64,000 nucleotides of DNA. It comes from Tetragonia tetragonoides (taxonomy: Eukaryota > Streptophyta > Magnoliopsida > Caryophyllales > Aizoaceae). Both the position numbers and the translations under genes were made by a program. Below the pieces are notes generated by a model. The model had not been told where the DNA came from. It saw only the letters and a list, made by a program, of their open reading frames with translations, and did not search any database. Below, one piece after another: positions 1-11,533 of the stretch (position 1 is its first letter; every line of letters starts with the position of its first letter). The stretch lies in NCBI GenBank assembly GCA_038025085.1, contig CM076142.1, positions 29,841,001-29,905,000 on the forward strand. Direction: 5' to 3'.

Positions 1-1392
1 TGGTCATTGATTGATGCGCTTAAACGGACACTTCCCTAGTGTTTCTGCCATAACTCATAGGATACGTATGATATTGGAGCCCACAGTATGTCAAAGAAAT
101 CCCTTTGAACAAGGAATCCAACCCACCAAGAATAAGGCCAATCGGAACTCAAACGAGCGCTCCAGCGACCTTTTTGAGGGAGCGAGGGCCTTCTGGCCAG
201 CCGCTGAGCCCTAGTGGCCGCCGTTGGCCCCAGCTGCCTTTCCGTGTGGCTGCTGGGCACCGTTTTTGGCCCGGGAACCCTAAATTGGCCTCCTTTTCGG
301 CCCAATCACTATAAATACCTCTCTAAACTCTATTTTTTGGGACCAACACTTATTATTACGCGATTTTCACCCATTAGCTCAAGAGAACCCTAGTTCTCTC
401 TCTCCCATCTCTCCCATACAAACCCTAATCAATCAATTCAAACATTCATCAACCACCATTCAAGAGCAACTTCATACACAAGAGCAAAGTATATATACAA
501 GAGCAATTGTTATTAAATTCTAGTGCAACAAAAGGTTAACCTGAGAGCAATTTTCTCAATCTTTCAAAACTCTTTTTCAAATCATGTTTTACTTTGATTA
601 TGATTATGGTTGATTTGTATATCATGTTTTGATTGTTTTAGTTTTGTTATTAATCATATTCATGTCTAGATGATTGATTTGCATGTTTTAATTAGTTTAA
701 TGCATGGTTAGTATAAATATTGCATCTTTGCATGATTAGCATAATAAATAAGCATATTAGCACATAATTAGAATTTTTGCATGTAGTTAGCCCTAGATTG
801 CATATTAGCGTATTTTTATTATTTTGTTTATATTTCTTGTTTTGCTTCCATTGAAGTTGCTAACAATCTCATTGATGTGCATATGCAATTTGGCGCGTTT
901 AGCAAGAACGGTTAGGTGGAGAATTAATTCTTTATCTTATTATTGGTTTGGTTTATACTTATTAATTAATGCATGCAATTGGACAATATGAGCAAAGCGA
1001 TCACTTTAGTAATTTGGTATGTTCAAACCACCTAGTTAATTTAGGATCTTGGACGACCGGATTTGTATGGAACCTTGCGGTGATTATGAATAAACATGGA
1101 TAAGATTAGTAGAGGCCGTTAATTCGGGCGATTTAGATAGGATTCGTTTTATCTTTTTCGTACCCACACCCCCGAACTCAATCTTTGGCCCCTTTTGGGT
1201 ATGAGTCAATTCCCAATAGGAATTGGGTGCACTTTTGTTGGTTTTCAATTTTTTCCTTAAAAATTGGTGGCGACATCATTATTTGCTTATTATTTCGCCT
1301 TGCACAATTAATCAAATTTCATATGACGTATTTAAGAACCATTAATTCCAACTAAATATTTCAATTAGCGACGAAAGGCGAGGGTTCTTACA
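1..1392 (+). repeat. 5' LTR of element A (left end outside window)
   Basis: Matches the 3' LTR from about 7196 to 8595 with scattered substitutions and small indels. It ends in GGGTTCTTACA at 1392, giving the usual CA terminus, immediately before the PBS. It contains a GC-rich block (191-260), a TATA box (310-317) and an R/U5 part (about 1030-1260) that is also recognisable in the LTRs of element B. Confidence 0.9.
191..317 (+). promoter_or_regulatory. LTR promoter of element A: GC-rich block plus TATA box
   Basis: A GC-rich stretch around GGCCAGCCGCTGAGCC (about 195-210) sits in otherwise AT-rich sequence and is followed by TATAAATA at 310-317. The equivalent in the 3' LTR is at 7391-7435 with TATAAATA at 7506-7513. 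The same GC-rich core, read in the direction of transcription, also precedes the two antisense genes of element B. Confidence 0.65.
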
Positions 1393-1393
1393 G

Positions 1394-1411
1394 TGTCGAC
1401 TTCATTGGGGA
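1394..1411 (+). other. Primer binding site of element A
   Basis: TGTCGACTTCATTGGGGA starts two bases after the LTR end. The corresponding site in element B is TGGCGACTTCACTGGGGA, beginning with the canonical TGG that pairs with a tRNA CCA end. Three differences suggest A's site has decayed. The tRNA identity was not established; tRNA-Arg has been reported for Ogre/Tat elements. Confidence 0.7.
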
Positions 1412-3048
1412 TTTAATAAGAGGGTGTAATTCGAAAGCTTATCCATGTTGATTATTAATTCATATTTCTTGGTTCAAGGTCTTTTTGTGTTCATTGTTGC
1501 TTTGCATTCATATCATCCATTTGCATGCATTATCTTCGCAAGATGTCGAAAGACATCGCCACACCATAAACAGGAATTACCCTTTGGAGCATTGTCTATG
1601 ACTTAGGCTGGTGACCCACTTGGTCCGAATTGCCTTTGCACATAGTCGTGTTCTGCCCCATGACATTTACATGTTTCCATTCGAGATATGTAAAACGGTA
1701 CATTTAGTTTTACTATGCATCCCATAGATGGCGAAACGCATCCGGCCGTGGATTACCATATCCAACCATAGATTGTGTCAACCAATGCATTTAGTCTCAT
1801 GGTCCATTCAAAGTGCTTAATTGATTGCTTGCCATATGATGATTGATTGTTTCCTTATTATGTGATTTATTTCCTTAGATCGCTAGATTAGGTCCCCCTT
1901 ATGATCTTAGTGGTCTAGAGTATAGGAAGTTTCCTATTTGTATGTGACTAATTTTGTAAACTAACTTAAAATTGAGTCTAGGATATTTTCTTTTAGGAAG
2001 TAGGGTCCATGAATCTTTCCGATGATGCTAGTAACCATATTAGGGAGACTTATTTTCAAAGAAAATCAATTTCGAGCAAGTAATATATTTCGACCAATGA
2101 TCTTTCCCAAAAAAAAAAAAGGAGTCTTATTTCTTTCCTTTAGGAAGTCAATAGTATATTTTCCTTTTCTTGAGTCCGGAATATATTTTCCATATCTAAG
2201 TCAAGAGTCTTATGGCAAGTCAAGAGTAGTCTTTATACTTTTCATAGCAAGTCAAGAGTATCTTTCTCTTTTCCAAAAAAATTTTTTTTTGTTCCCATAG
2301 CAAGTCAAGAGTAGTCTTTTGCTTTCCATATTTTGTTTAGGGTCTAGGTTCATTCTTTTTCCCTTTACTTATTTTACAAATCAAGAGTAATATTCTTTCT
2401 TTCTTGAGTCAAGAGTATTTTTAATTTTTTCCTTTTAATAAAAAGTCGAAAGATCATTAGTTAAAATACGTTACTTGCATTGCAAAATTTCTAAAACAAA
2501 TTCAGTCTCCTTGAGAAGTTACCATGTTGAGGGATTATTCTAGATTCTTTTCCCATCTTTTTTCTAACTAAAAAAAAAAAATCAAATTTTTTTTTGCATT
2601 GCATTTCATATTTAGAAGCTCTATGCTAGGACATATATAATCATTTTAGATTGCATTGCATCACATATCATTTTGCATCATCTTAGAATCTTGCATACAC
2701 CCACTTAACATAGGTGGGTAGCTTCATCATGCATCTCATACTAGATAATTTGTGCATACATATAGGGCGTTACATATCGCATTGCATATCATTATAGGAC
2801 ATTCTAGATTCTCCCATCTCATTTGCATGTAAATCATTTTAGGCATGTCTAGGACACTGTTGAGTCTTGCATCACAATCGTTCATCTCATATAGTTGCAT
2901 TCATCGAGTCGTATTCCACAAGGCATCTAGAAAGAGTATTCATTGCATGTTCATGTCAAACTTGCATATAGAGTTCCCATCTTTGGACATCGAGGGTTAA
3001 TATAAGAGTCTGTCTTCTTCTAAAAGCCTTTTTCGAATTTCTTCCCAA
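1412..3048 (+). other. 5' leader of element A, part conserved with element B
   Basis: No coding sequence is seen here. About 1535-1800 aligns well with 19757-20005 of element B, including a shared run around GATGTCGAAAGACATC, itself an inverted repeat. Strong conservation in a non-coding leader between two diverged elements suggests a cis-acting role such as packaging or dimerisation (inference). The rest (2020-2560) is T-rich with many AAGTCAAGAGT-like short repeats. Confidence 0.55.
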
Positions 3049-4249
3049 ATGTCCCTTACTAAGTTGAGAATTGCATCCAGGTTTGCAAAAGCCCAAGTTT
3101 ACTCAAAGCAACTTAAGCCCAATATGACTGGAGAAGGTGAGAAAACCCAAGCCCAAATGATGGAGGAACTTTTGACCCAAATGACCGTCATGAATGCTAG
3201 GTTCGTTGAATTAGAGGCTAAGATTGCTAAACTTGATCCTCACACCAAGGATCTCGAAGAGCTCATTCCGAATGATGATAAGCCCAAAACTCCCACTAAA
3301 GAGGTCCAAGAACTTCAAGCTAAGCTAAATAGGCTTGAGTCCGCCTTGTGTAAGAGTCGCATCTTTAACGACATGATAGTCAATTCTGAAGGCTTTTCTC
3401 CCCACATCGAGGGAAAATTGCCCACCAAGTTCTCCATGCCCGGAGTTCCCATCTTCAAAGGAACTGACGATCCACAAGATCACATTAGATCTTTCACTAC
3501 TGCATTGGGCCTCAGAGGGAACATGATCTGTATGTTCACCTCTTTCCACAAACCTTAGACCCCGCTGTTAAGGTCTGATTTTTCAAGTTGCCATCTCAAA
3601 AAATCCAAAAGTGGGAAGACTTATCCACCTTATTTCTGGAGAGATACGCTGACAATGTCTTGCCTTCCATGACATTGAGAGAGTTAGAGATAACCAAAAA
3701 AGGTGATAAGGAAGGATTCACCATCTTCGTTAGAAGGTGGAGGACCAAGGTCGCCGAAATGATTGATAGCCCATCTGAAAGGGATCAAATTAGAATGCTT
3801 GTCCACAACTTGACACCCAAGTATCGTGAGCATATGAAATTCCATCCGATCACTACTTGTGCCCAACTAATTCAAGTTGGCATGACCATTGAAGATGACC
3901 ACCTCACCCAATTAAGCAACAAGCAAGGCAAGCATGGCTCTAACAATGGAGGGTTCAATCAAGAAAACGAAGTCAACGTCATTGTAAGTAGGCATAAAAT
4001 AGTATACACACCTTGAAGCAAGACGCAAGATGAAGCATTCGACAAACTTCTCAAGGATATATTTCGGCAATTGGTCCCACATTGGACCTAGAGCCCAACA
4101 AGAGAGGCAAGAATTGGAATCCTAATGCCTACTGCAAGTACCATCAAGGAAATGGTCATATGACTGAAGAATGCATGCACTTGAAGCGTGAGATCCAAGA
4201 TTTGATCGACGATGAGACCATCCCTGCACCATTGAACCCAAAAGTTTAA
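3049..4249 (+). pseudogene. gag of element A, frameshifted
   Basis: Encodes the capsid-type Gag of a plant Ty3/gypsy element (retrotransposon gag family). The first part (3049-3558) has a coiled-coil-like segment followed by the run GKLPTKFSMPGVPIFKGTDD, nearly identical to element B. The frame is lost near 3520; a TGA near 3573 falls where B has a tryptophan. Reading resumes through 3588-4016 (capsid helices, KWEDLSTLF), and a further frame change leads to a zinc-knuckle-like CKYHQGNGHMTEEC at about 4130-4175, ending at the TAA at 4247-4249. The protein cannot be made as one piece. It is clearly gag by homology with B; no pol follows. Confidence 0.85.
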
Positions 4250-6110
4250 ATTGGACGCCTAGCCCAGTCGCGAAGCCGAAGCTCAAATATCATAGAGTCA
4301 TAGTCTAGTTGGAGAATTTCCTTTCCCCTTTCTTTCTTTGTCGAGTCCAAGTCTTGTCTTAGGATTTCCCTTAAAGCATTTGTCTTGCTTTCTTTTGATG
4401 AAAAAATAAGCCTACATTTCTTTCTTCATTCACGGAATTTCTCTTAATTGACTCTGAATTGCCAAACTTAATCAATGCAAGGACTTAACTATTGAGAAGA
4501 GGACCTAAAAAAATTTACAAAAAAAAAATAAAATAACAAATGGGACACACATCTTGTAAATCATACCGAGGACATGAGGCATTCATTTTGCACCCTTTAT
4601 CATTATCCTTTCACCCACAATGCAAATTACCACTTGGAGCCCATTTGAGCCATCAAACACAATAAGCCACATTCTTTCTTTAACCACATTATCCTCACCC
4701 GGGGTATGGAAGGTGTGCAACAATTTTTAAGTGTCACCAAATCTCAAGAGAGGCGTGAGAAACTCCAAAAAGAGTTCAAAAACAGAGAAGCAAATGTCAA
4801 AAATTAAAAAAAAGAGAAATAGAAGTTCCAAATCCATCAAGAGAGCACCAAAAATCAAGAGAGTTTCCTCACCTCGAAACATCAAGTGACACCCAGCACA
4901 CTGGGGGCTTTTATGGGAATTTGAGCCTTGTTATCCATTCTTTGGCAACCCGCACCATGGCCTAACATTACAACCCAAAAGACCTCTTAGAGGTATGAAT
5001 CTTAAAATACGTGTGTGCACCTGCAAAAAAAAAAATAAAAAAAAAAGAGTCCGCTAGGTTGAAAACCCGAAATGGTGGCCTAGGCAAAAGTTAGGGCATA
5101 ATCATTTAAAAGCCCGCTAAGTCTATTCATTCAATGGCTTAGGCAAAAAAGGCCAGCCAGATGGGTCGATCATCCAAGACAAAGATCCAGGCAAAAGTCA
5201 GGGCACAAAAAATCAAAGTTCCTCGAACTACGTTTTAGCATGATTCCTCTATGGATACGTAGGTAACCTCTTTGAGGCCGTTCGTACTCTAATTTTTCTC
5301 AATCTTAAGACCCATTTGCATTTACACGTGGCATTCATTAAAGGTCCTAACTCGATAAATATCACTTCATTAATGGCAACTCAAAATTTTAAGGGTTTCA
5401 AAATTTCCGTGATTTTACCCCTTTTAGAGCCCAAGACATGGATTCGAATTTGCTCCCCTTCATCATATTCCTATCTCAAAAATTACTCCATTTTATGCTT
5501 TTTTCACCAAGCCCATTTCTTTCTTAATCTCAAATCTTTACCTTGGGATTCTCCTACTTCGCATTTATTCTCTACTCATAATTTGTGGCTTCTGTAGCCA
5601 TCTTCTCTTGGATCAATAACTCCAACCAAGCATCCATTACTCATGGCATCTTCATGGATCTCATGTGATCACTTCATGCATACTGGGGGCTTCGATTCCT
5701 CCCATTGTTGGCGATATATGTTTGAATACTCGGAATCTCATCCGCATGAGCTTGATCACTTTACGGTCCAACCAGTAAACAGGGGGCTTTGCCCTTGCCT
5801 CAGAGGCATAAATCATGCATCTATTTCATGGCTTAAGAGGGACACTTTTGAAAATCATAATCCTTTTGCAAATAAAATGAAATCTCTCATTGATCCCTTG
5901 GATTCCAGTCTTCTAAGCATTGCATATATGTCATAACTATTAAGTCGTCACAAGCATCATTATTCATAACTAGGTTGCATGGAGCTATAGGCCTAGTTAG
6001 CATTGCATTTGCACTTACTAAGCACTTTTTGCCTCCGAGGCACATGCATAGCACACACACATATAGCATTAAATGCGCGCAAGTCTAAGTGTCTTTATTT
6101 GGAGTCCGTT
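4250..6110 (+). other. Non-coding interior of element A (pol absent)
   Basis: This 1.9-kb stretch has no recognisable pol domain. It contains A-rich tracts (4510-4530, 5020-5050), and GAACTACG (5225-5232) followed by GGATACGTAGG (5253-5263), a pair also found after pol in element B at 27201-27240. That places the deletion that removed pol between gag and this motif. Short open frames here (5316-5597, 5643-5936) show no protein signature and are not called as genes. Confidence 0.6.
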
Positions 6111-6111
6111 C

Positions 6112-6415
6112 TCTAACATTTCTTTTGGGTCCGTCCCGTTACATTGAGCATGGTCCGTCCTTTTGGGTCCGTCCCGTCGCATTGAGAAAGGACCATCCTT
6201 TTGGGTCCGTCCTGTTGCATTGACCAAGGTCCGTCCCGTTGCATTGACCAAGGTCCGTCCTTTTGGGTCCGTCCCGTTGTATTGAGCAAGGTCCGTCCTT
6301 TTGGGTCCATCCCGTTGCATTGAGCAAGGTCTGTCCTTTTGGGTCCGTCACATTGCATTTAGCAAGGTCCGTCCCGTTGCATTGAGAACGGTCCGTCCTT
6401 AGGGTCCGTCCCGCA
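6112..6415 (+). repeat. 38-bp minisatellite, about 8 units
   Basis: Tandem units containing GGTCCGTCC, TTTTGGGTCCGTCCC and GTTGCATTGAGCAA repeat with small differences; at least one unit is shortened to about 24 bp. The array lies between the pol-deletion region and the 3' LTR. Overlapping minus-strand frames translate as GPKRTD-type repeats simply because of the array. Confidence 0.9.
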
Positions 6416-6474
6416 GCATCCCCATACTCTCTATATCTTCCTATTTCATTGAACTAACATGCAGGTTACAAAGC

Positions 6475-6674
6475 AAAGCACAAACATTATTGCAGCAAAG
6501 TAAAACAAGGCACGAGAGCGACGCAAAACTCTTCGACGATGGGCTATTACAATTAGCACCACGTATGCAAAGCAAGGCACTAGAGTGAAGCAAAGCTCTT
6601 CGACGTTTGGACTATCGCAAATAGCACGGCGTCTGCATTGACAAAGCAGGTAACCCTGACCACAGGCGGTCAGG
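6475..6674 (+). repeat. Pre-PPT short repeats and conserved hairpin, element A
   Basis: Degenerate units such as AAGCAAGGCAC, AGCTCTTCGACG and AATTAGCAC repeat about three times. They match the ~66-bp repeat array of element B at 33296-33600. The block ends with CCTGACC (6655-6661), loop ACAGGC, GGTCAGG (6668-6674), a perfect 7-bp stem found unchanged in B at 33613-33632. Confidence 0.7.
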
Positions 6675-6772
6675 ATTTACTTTTATCGCATCTTTTTCTA
6701 ACATAAATATTTTGAAAGCATTGCAGGCATTTTTGGCGAATACTTTGACCGTTGCTTTTCCAAAGCTCGGCC

Positions 6773-6786
6773 AAAGTGGGGGCTTT
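6773..6786 (+). other. Polypurine tract of element A
   Basis: AAAGTGGGGGCTTT lies directly upstream of the 3' LTR start TGTAGACACCC at 6787. Element B has AAAGTTGGGGCTTC at the equivalent place. It would prime plus-strand DNA synthesis. Confidence 0.7.
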
Positions 6787-8595
6787 TGTAGACACCCAAA
6801 TGTGTCCCCCTGGCGTAACGCCCGAAGATGATAGCCTATAATCATGTTAAAGAAACGAATGTCAATGCTTGGCGTATTTATGCTCATTGAAACCCCTTTT
6901 ATCTATCCTCACTCAGAATCTCATTAATTTCATCATAAACAAATAGCCCTTTCCATAATCTTTCCAACTCCATCTCATTTGTCCCGATCGGACATCAGAG
7001 TCAAAAGTTATGATTTAATGAACATATGTGCTAAAAATGATGATCTCATACACGCATATCACGGTTGAAGACTGATTTTTAGCTATGAAATGATTAATTG
7101 GATTATCCGCCCACTAGGCTTGTACTCTCCTTTGAATTAGATTTCCAATGATATATTATGGGCCAAAATCCCATTAGAAACGAAAAAGATATGATCCGGT
7201 CATTGATTAATGCGCTGAAACAGACACTTCTCTAGTGTTTGGGCCATAACTCATAGGATACGTATGCTATTCAAGCCCACAATATGTCAAAAGAAAGCCG
7301 TTCAAACAAGGAATCCAACGCACCAAGAATCAGGCCAATCAAAGCTCAAACGAGGGCTCCTGCGGTCTTTTCGTGGGAGCGGGGGCGTTCTGGCCAGCCG
7401 CTGAGCCCTAGCGGCAGCCGTTGGCCCCAGCTGCCTTCCGTGTGGCCTCTGGGCACCGTTTTTGGCCCGAGAACCCTAAATTGGCCTCCTTTTCGGCCCA
7501 ATCACTATAAATACCCCTCTAAACTCCATTTTTTGGGACCAACACTCATTATTACTGGATTTTCAACCATTAGCTCAAGAGAACCCTTGTTCTCTCTCTC
7601 TCTCATCTCTCCCATACAATCCTAATCAATCAATTCAAACATTCATCAACCACCATTCAAGAACAACTTCATACACAAGAACAAAACTTATATACAAGAG
7701 CAATTGACATTCAATTCTAGTGCAACAAAAGGTTAACCTGAGGGAAATTTTCTCAATCATTCAAAACTCTTTTTCAAATCATGTTTTACTTCGATTATGA
7801 TTATGGTTGATTTGTATATCATGTTTTGATTGTTTTAGTTTTGTTATTAATCAAATTCATGTCTAGATGATTGATTTTCATGTTTTAATTAGTTTATTGC
7901 ATGGTTAGTATAAATATTGCATCTTTGCATGATTAGCATAATAAATAAGCATATTAGCACATAATTAGGGTTTTTGCATGTAGTTAGCCCTAGATTGCAT
8001 ATTAGCGTATTTTTATTATTTTGTTTATATTTCTTGTTTTGCTTCCATTGAAGTTGCTAACAATCTCATTGATGTGCATATGCAATTTGGCGCGTTTAGC
8101 AAGAACGGTAAGGTGGAGAATTAACTCTTTATCTTATTATTGGTTTGGTTTATACTTGTTAATTAATGCATGCAATTGGACAATATGAGCAAAGCGATCA
8201 CTTTAGTAATTTGGTATGTTCAACCCACCTAGTTAATTTAGGATCTTGGACGACCGGATTTGTATGGAACCTTGTGGTATGAATTATGAATAAACATGGA
8301 TAAGATTAGTAGAAGCCGTTAATTCGGGCGATTTAAATAGCATTCATTTTATCGTTTTCATACCCACACCCCCGAACTCAATGTTCGGCCTCTTTTGGGT
8401 ATGAGTCAATTCCCAATAGGAATTTGGTGCACTTTTGTTGGTTTCCAATTGTTTCCTTAAAAATTGGCGGCGACATCATTATTTGCTTATTATTTCCCCT
8501 AGCACAATTATTCAAATTTCATGTGACGTATTATTTAAGAACCATTAATTCCAACTAAATATTTCAATTAGCGCCGAAAGGCGAGGGTTCTTACA
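6787..8595 (+). repeat. 3' LTR of element A (1809 bp, TG...CA)
   Basis: Starts TGTAGACACCC after the PPT and ends GGGTTCTTACA. From about 7196 it matches the partial 5' LTR at 1-1392. It carries its own GC-rich block (7391-7435) and TATAAATA (7506-7513). By eye the two copies differ at a few percent of positions, suggesting an insertion that is not very recent. Confidence 0.9.
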
Positions 8596-9666
8596 GTACT
8601 TAGGGGTCACAAACAACCGTGAGGGGCAGTCCTACGGCCTTTAAAAGGTCCTAAATAAGGTCGAAGATTATCTTAGAGTAGGTTGCTCCCTATTCAAACC
8701 TACCCTTCCACCCCCAGACACCGGGTTGGTCAAGATGTGGACACTTATCGACAATGATACTTATTACAGATACGTATTCGAGTACTTCAATCAAAAAGCC
8801 TTACTTACAAGCATCAAAGGAAACTTTAAAAGAGCATGATTTAGGAAGGAAAACTAAACATATTTCATTCGATTATGATCAGGCATACATTCGATTCAGA
8901 GAAATAAAATAAAAAGGATAGAAGCAATTATACCTCACATGAAGGCGCCATTGCTGAGTGGCTGGGTTACACGCTCGAAGAGCCTAAGTTACAATCTACT
9001 CCTAAACTACGTTACTCTAAAATCTACTTTTTGACGTCTCATAAATATGAGCTCTGCTGCCTTGTTCTTTTGTTCTTCTTTGTATTTATAGGGGCTTGAG
9101 ATAACTGTCCATGGTCTAGAAGTTCTTCTCTCTATCCACTTTCTTCATGTTGGCATCAACTTTTCCCCACGTTCTCCATTTCTCCTGAATGTCTTCGTAT
9201 TCTTTTTTCTGACTGAGACTTATACTTAGCCTTTCGTACAACTGCCTCTTGTATAAATATATTTATACATTTAAATTCGTGTATTTATATATTTATATAT
9301 GCATATATAAATACATATATATTTCTATTTGTGAGTCTTTTCTTTTTACCATGGCTCTTTAAAAAAATTTTAATTCGTTTTGACTTTGACTTATATTGAC
9401 CAATTTATCTACTGTATTATAAGTCCAATTTTATTTCGTGTGTAACAATGATGAAAATTTTTTTGACGACTAATCATCTAAAGAAAAGAAAAAATTATAA
9501 TTTATCAAAATGTGACACTTGTAGTTACCTTTGCTTATAACCACAACTATTTAACAAAAAAATAAATATAACACTTCTTTTATAAATATATTTAATCCAG
9601 CTTTTGAATATTTTCTTGAATAAAAAACAGAAATTAACTAATTATCAAATCAATGTCATTAATGTA
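8596..9666 (-). other. Unassigned AT-rich region, possible minus-strand LTR fragment
   Basis: No coding sequence. On the minus strand CTATAAATAC at about 9084-9093 looks like a TATA box followed by an AAGAACAAAAGAAC-type leader, as in plant LTRs. No paired LTR, PBS or target duplication was found, so the assignment is tentative. The part from 9250 to 9310 is ATATAT-rich. Confidence 0.3.
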
Positions 9667-10551
<885 letters not shown>

Positions 10552-10562
10552 GAGCGTCGGTA

Positions 10563-11533
10563 ATGGCACCACCGGTAATGGAAAAATTTGTTGGCTCTCA
10601 CTGGAATTTTGTGACTGCACCTAAATGCTATTTACATGAAGAAGGGTATTTCATATTTAAATTTGCGTGTGATGCTAATATGAATGAAGTACTTGCTCGG
10701 GGATCTTATGCATTTAACTCTAAACCATTCATACTACTTGAATGGTATTGTGATTTCAAGATGGATCCCTCCTCATATCGAACTCTTCCCTTATGGATTC
10801 AATTTCCAAATCTTCCTCTGCATTGTTGGTCCTTAGACTCACTTAGCAGATTGGGTAGCTGTGTGGGGATGCCTCTTCATGTTGATAGAGTCACTGCTGA
10901 ACTCGCCTTCTCATTGATGTGGATATTACAGTTCCTTACCCTAGTGAGGTTTGGTTTCAAGATGATGAAGGTACAATGGTCAAACAGGCTGTGCAATTTG
11001 AATGGAAGCCTGCTTTCTGTCAAACTTGCAGAAAGTTTGGACATCTGACTACACAATGTGGTGCTTCTGCCACTGCAGCAACTAATAATCAGCAAGATAA
11101 TGCACAAAATAGAAGAGCTAGGAGGAGAAGGAATGTATGGAGACCTAGAGAACAAGCTGCAACAACAGACCAACCTTCTTCTTCATCTATGAGCTCTACT
11201 GTTGTTGCCTCTCCCTCTGAGGTTAATGAGGAGAGTCAATTTCACCTGATTGTTCATTCAAGCTCTGTGGAAGAACAGAGATGGGAGAGTATGCAGCAAA
11301 CTTGCGTTTCAGTGCCTACTAGGACCTCTTTTGCAGCTCTCCAGGACACTACTTCTCAGGAGACTAGTGCTAGTCCTCCTAGGGAACAGCTTGCAGGACA
11401 GGGTATATCAGCTATTCTGCATTCACCAGTTATTGCTTTTGGTAGTAACCCTGGAGTTGGAGTGCCTGTTGGGAGAGACAAGGTTGGGGAGGTCCCTGTG
11501 ACAAGACCTCCTGATCCTGACTCTTCTGCATGA
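10563..11533 (+). pseudogene. LINE ORF1: DUF4283 / CCHC nucleic-acid-binding protein
   Basis: Residues such as GSHWNFVTAPKCYL, LEWYCDFKMDPSSY and LPLWIQFPNLPLHCW are typical of the DUF4283 domain of plant LINE ORF1 proteins. The frame shifts near 10905-10919 and continues as VPYPSEVWFQ and a perfect CX2CX4HX4C knuckle (CQTCRKFGHLTTQC, about 11018-11059). A low-complexity tail follows to the TGA at 11531-11533. The usual role is binding of the LINE RNA. The stop overlaps the ATG of ORF2 (ATGA at 11530-11533). The frameshift means a full ORF1 protein is not made; the start is uncertain because the 5' end may be truncated. Confidence 0.85.

Larger units (their letters stand above)
1..8595 (+). 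mobile_element. Element A: gag-only Tat-lineage Ty3/gypsy LTR retrotransposon
   Basis: The segment at 1-1392 and the 3' copy at about 7196-8595 are the same long terminal repeat, so the 5' LTR is cut by the window start and lacks roughly 400 bp. The internal region (1393-6786) holds a PBS-like site, a broken gag, a long non-coding stretch, a 38-bp minisatellite, a short repeat block and a polypurine tract. No protease, RT, RNase H or integrase can be read in any frame, so the element is non-autonomous. The gag closely matches that of element B at 20607-22016, which places it in the Tat group of Ty3/gypsy. The base after the 3' LTR begins GTACT; the matching 5' target duplication lies outside the window. 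Confidence 0.9.

Noticed and set aside
6069..6358. Three overlapping minus-strand frames with GPKRTD-type repeats
   Set aside because: All three frames of one 38-bp minisatellite stay open together; this is repeat periodicity, not a repeat protein.
6112..6415. CRISPR-like array of regularly spaced units
   Set aside because: Units are head-to-tail without unique spacers, in a plant retrotransposon.
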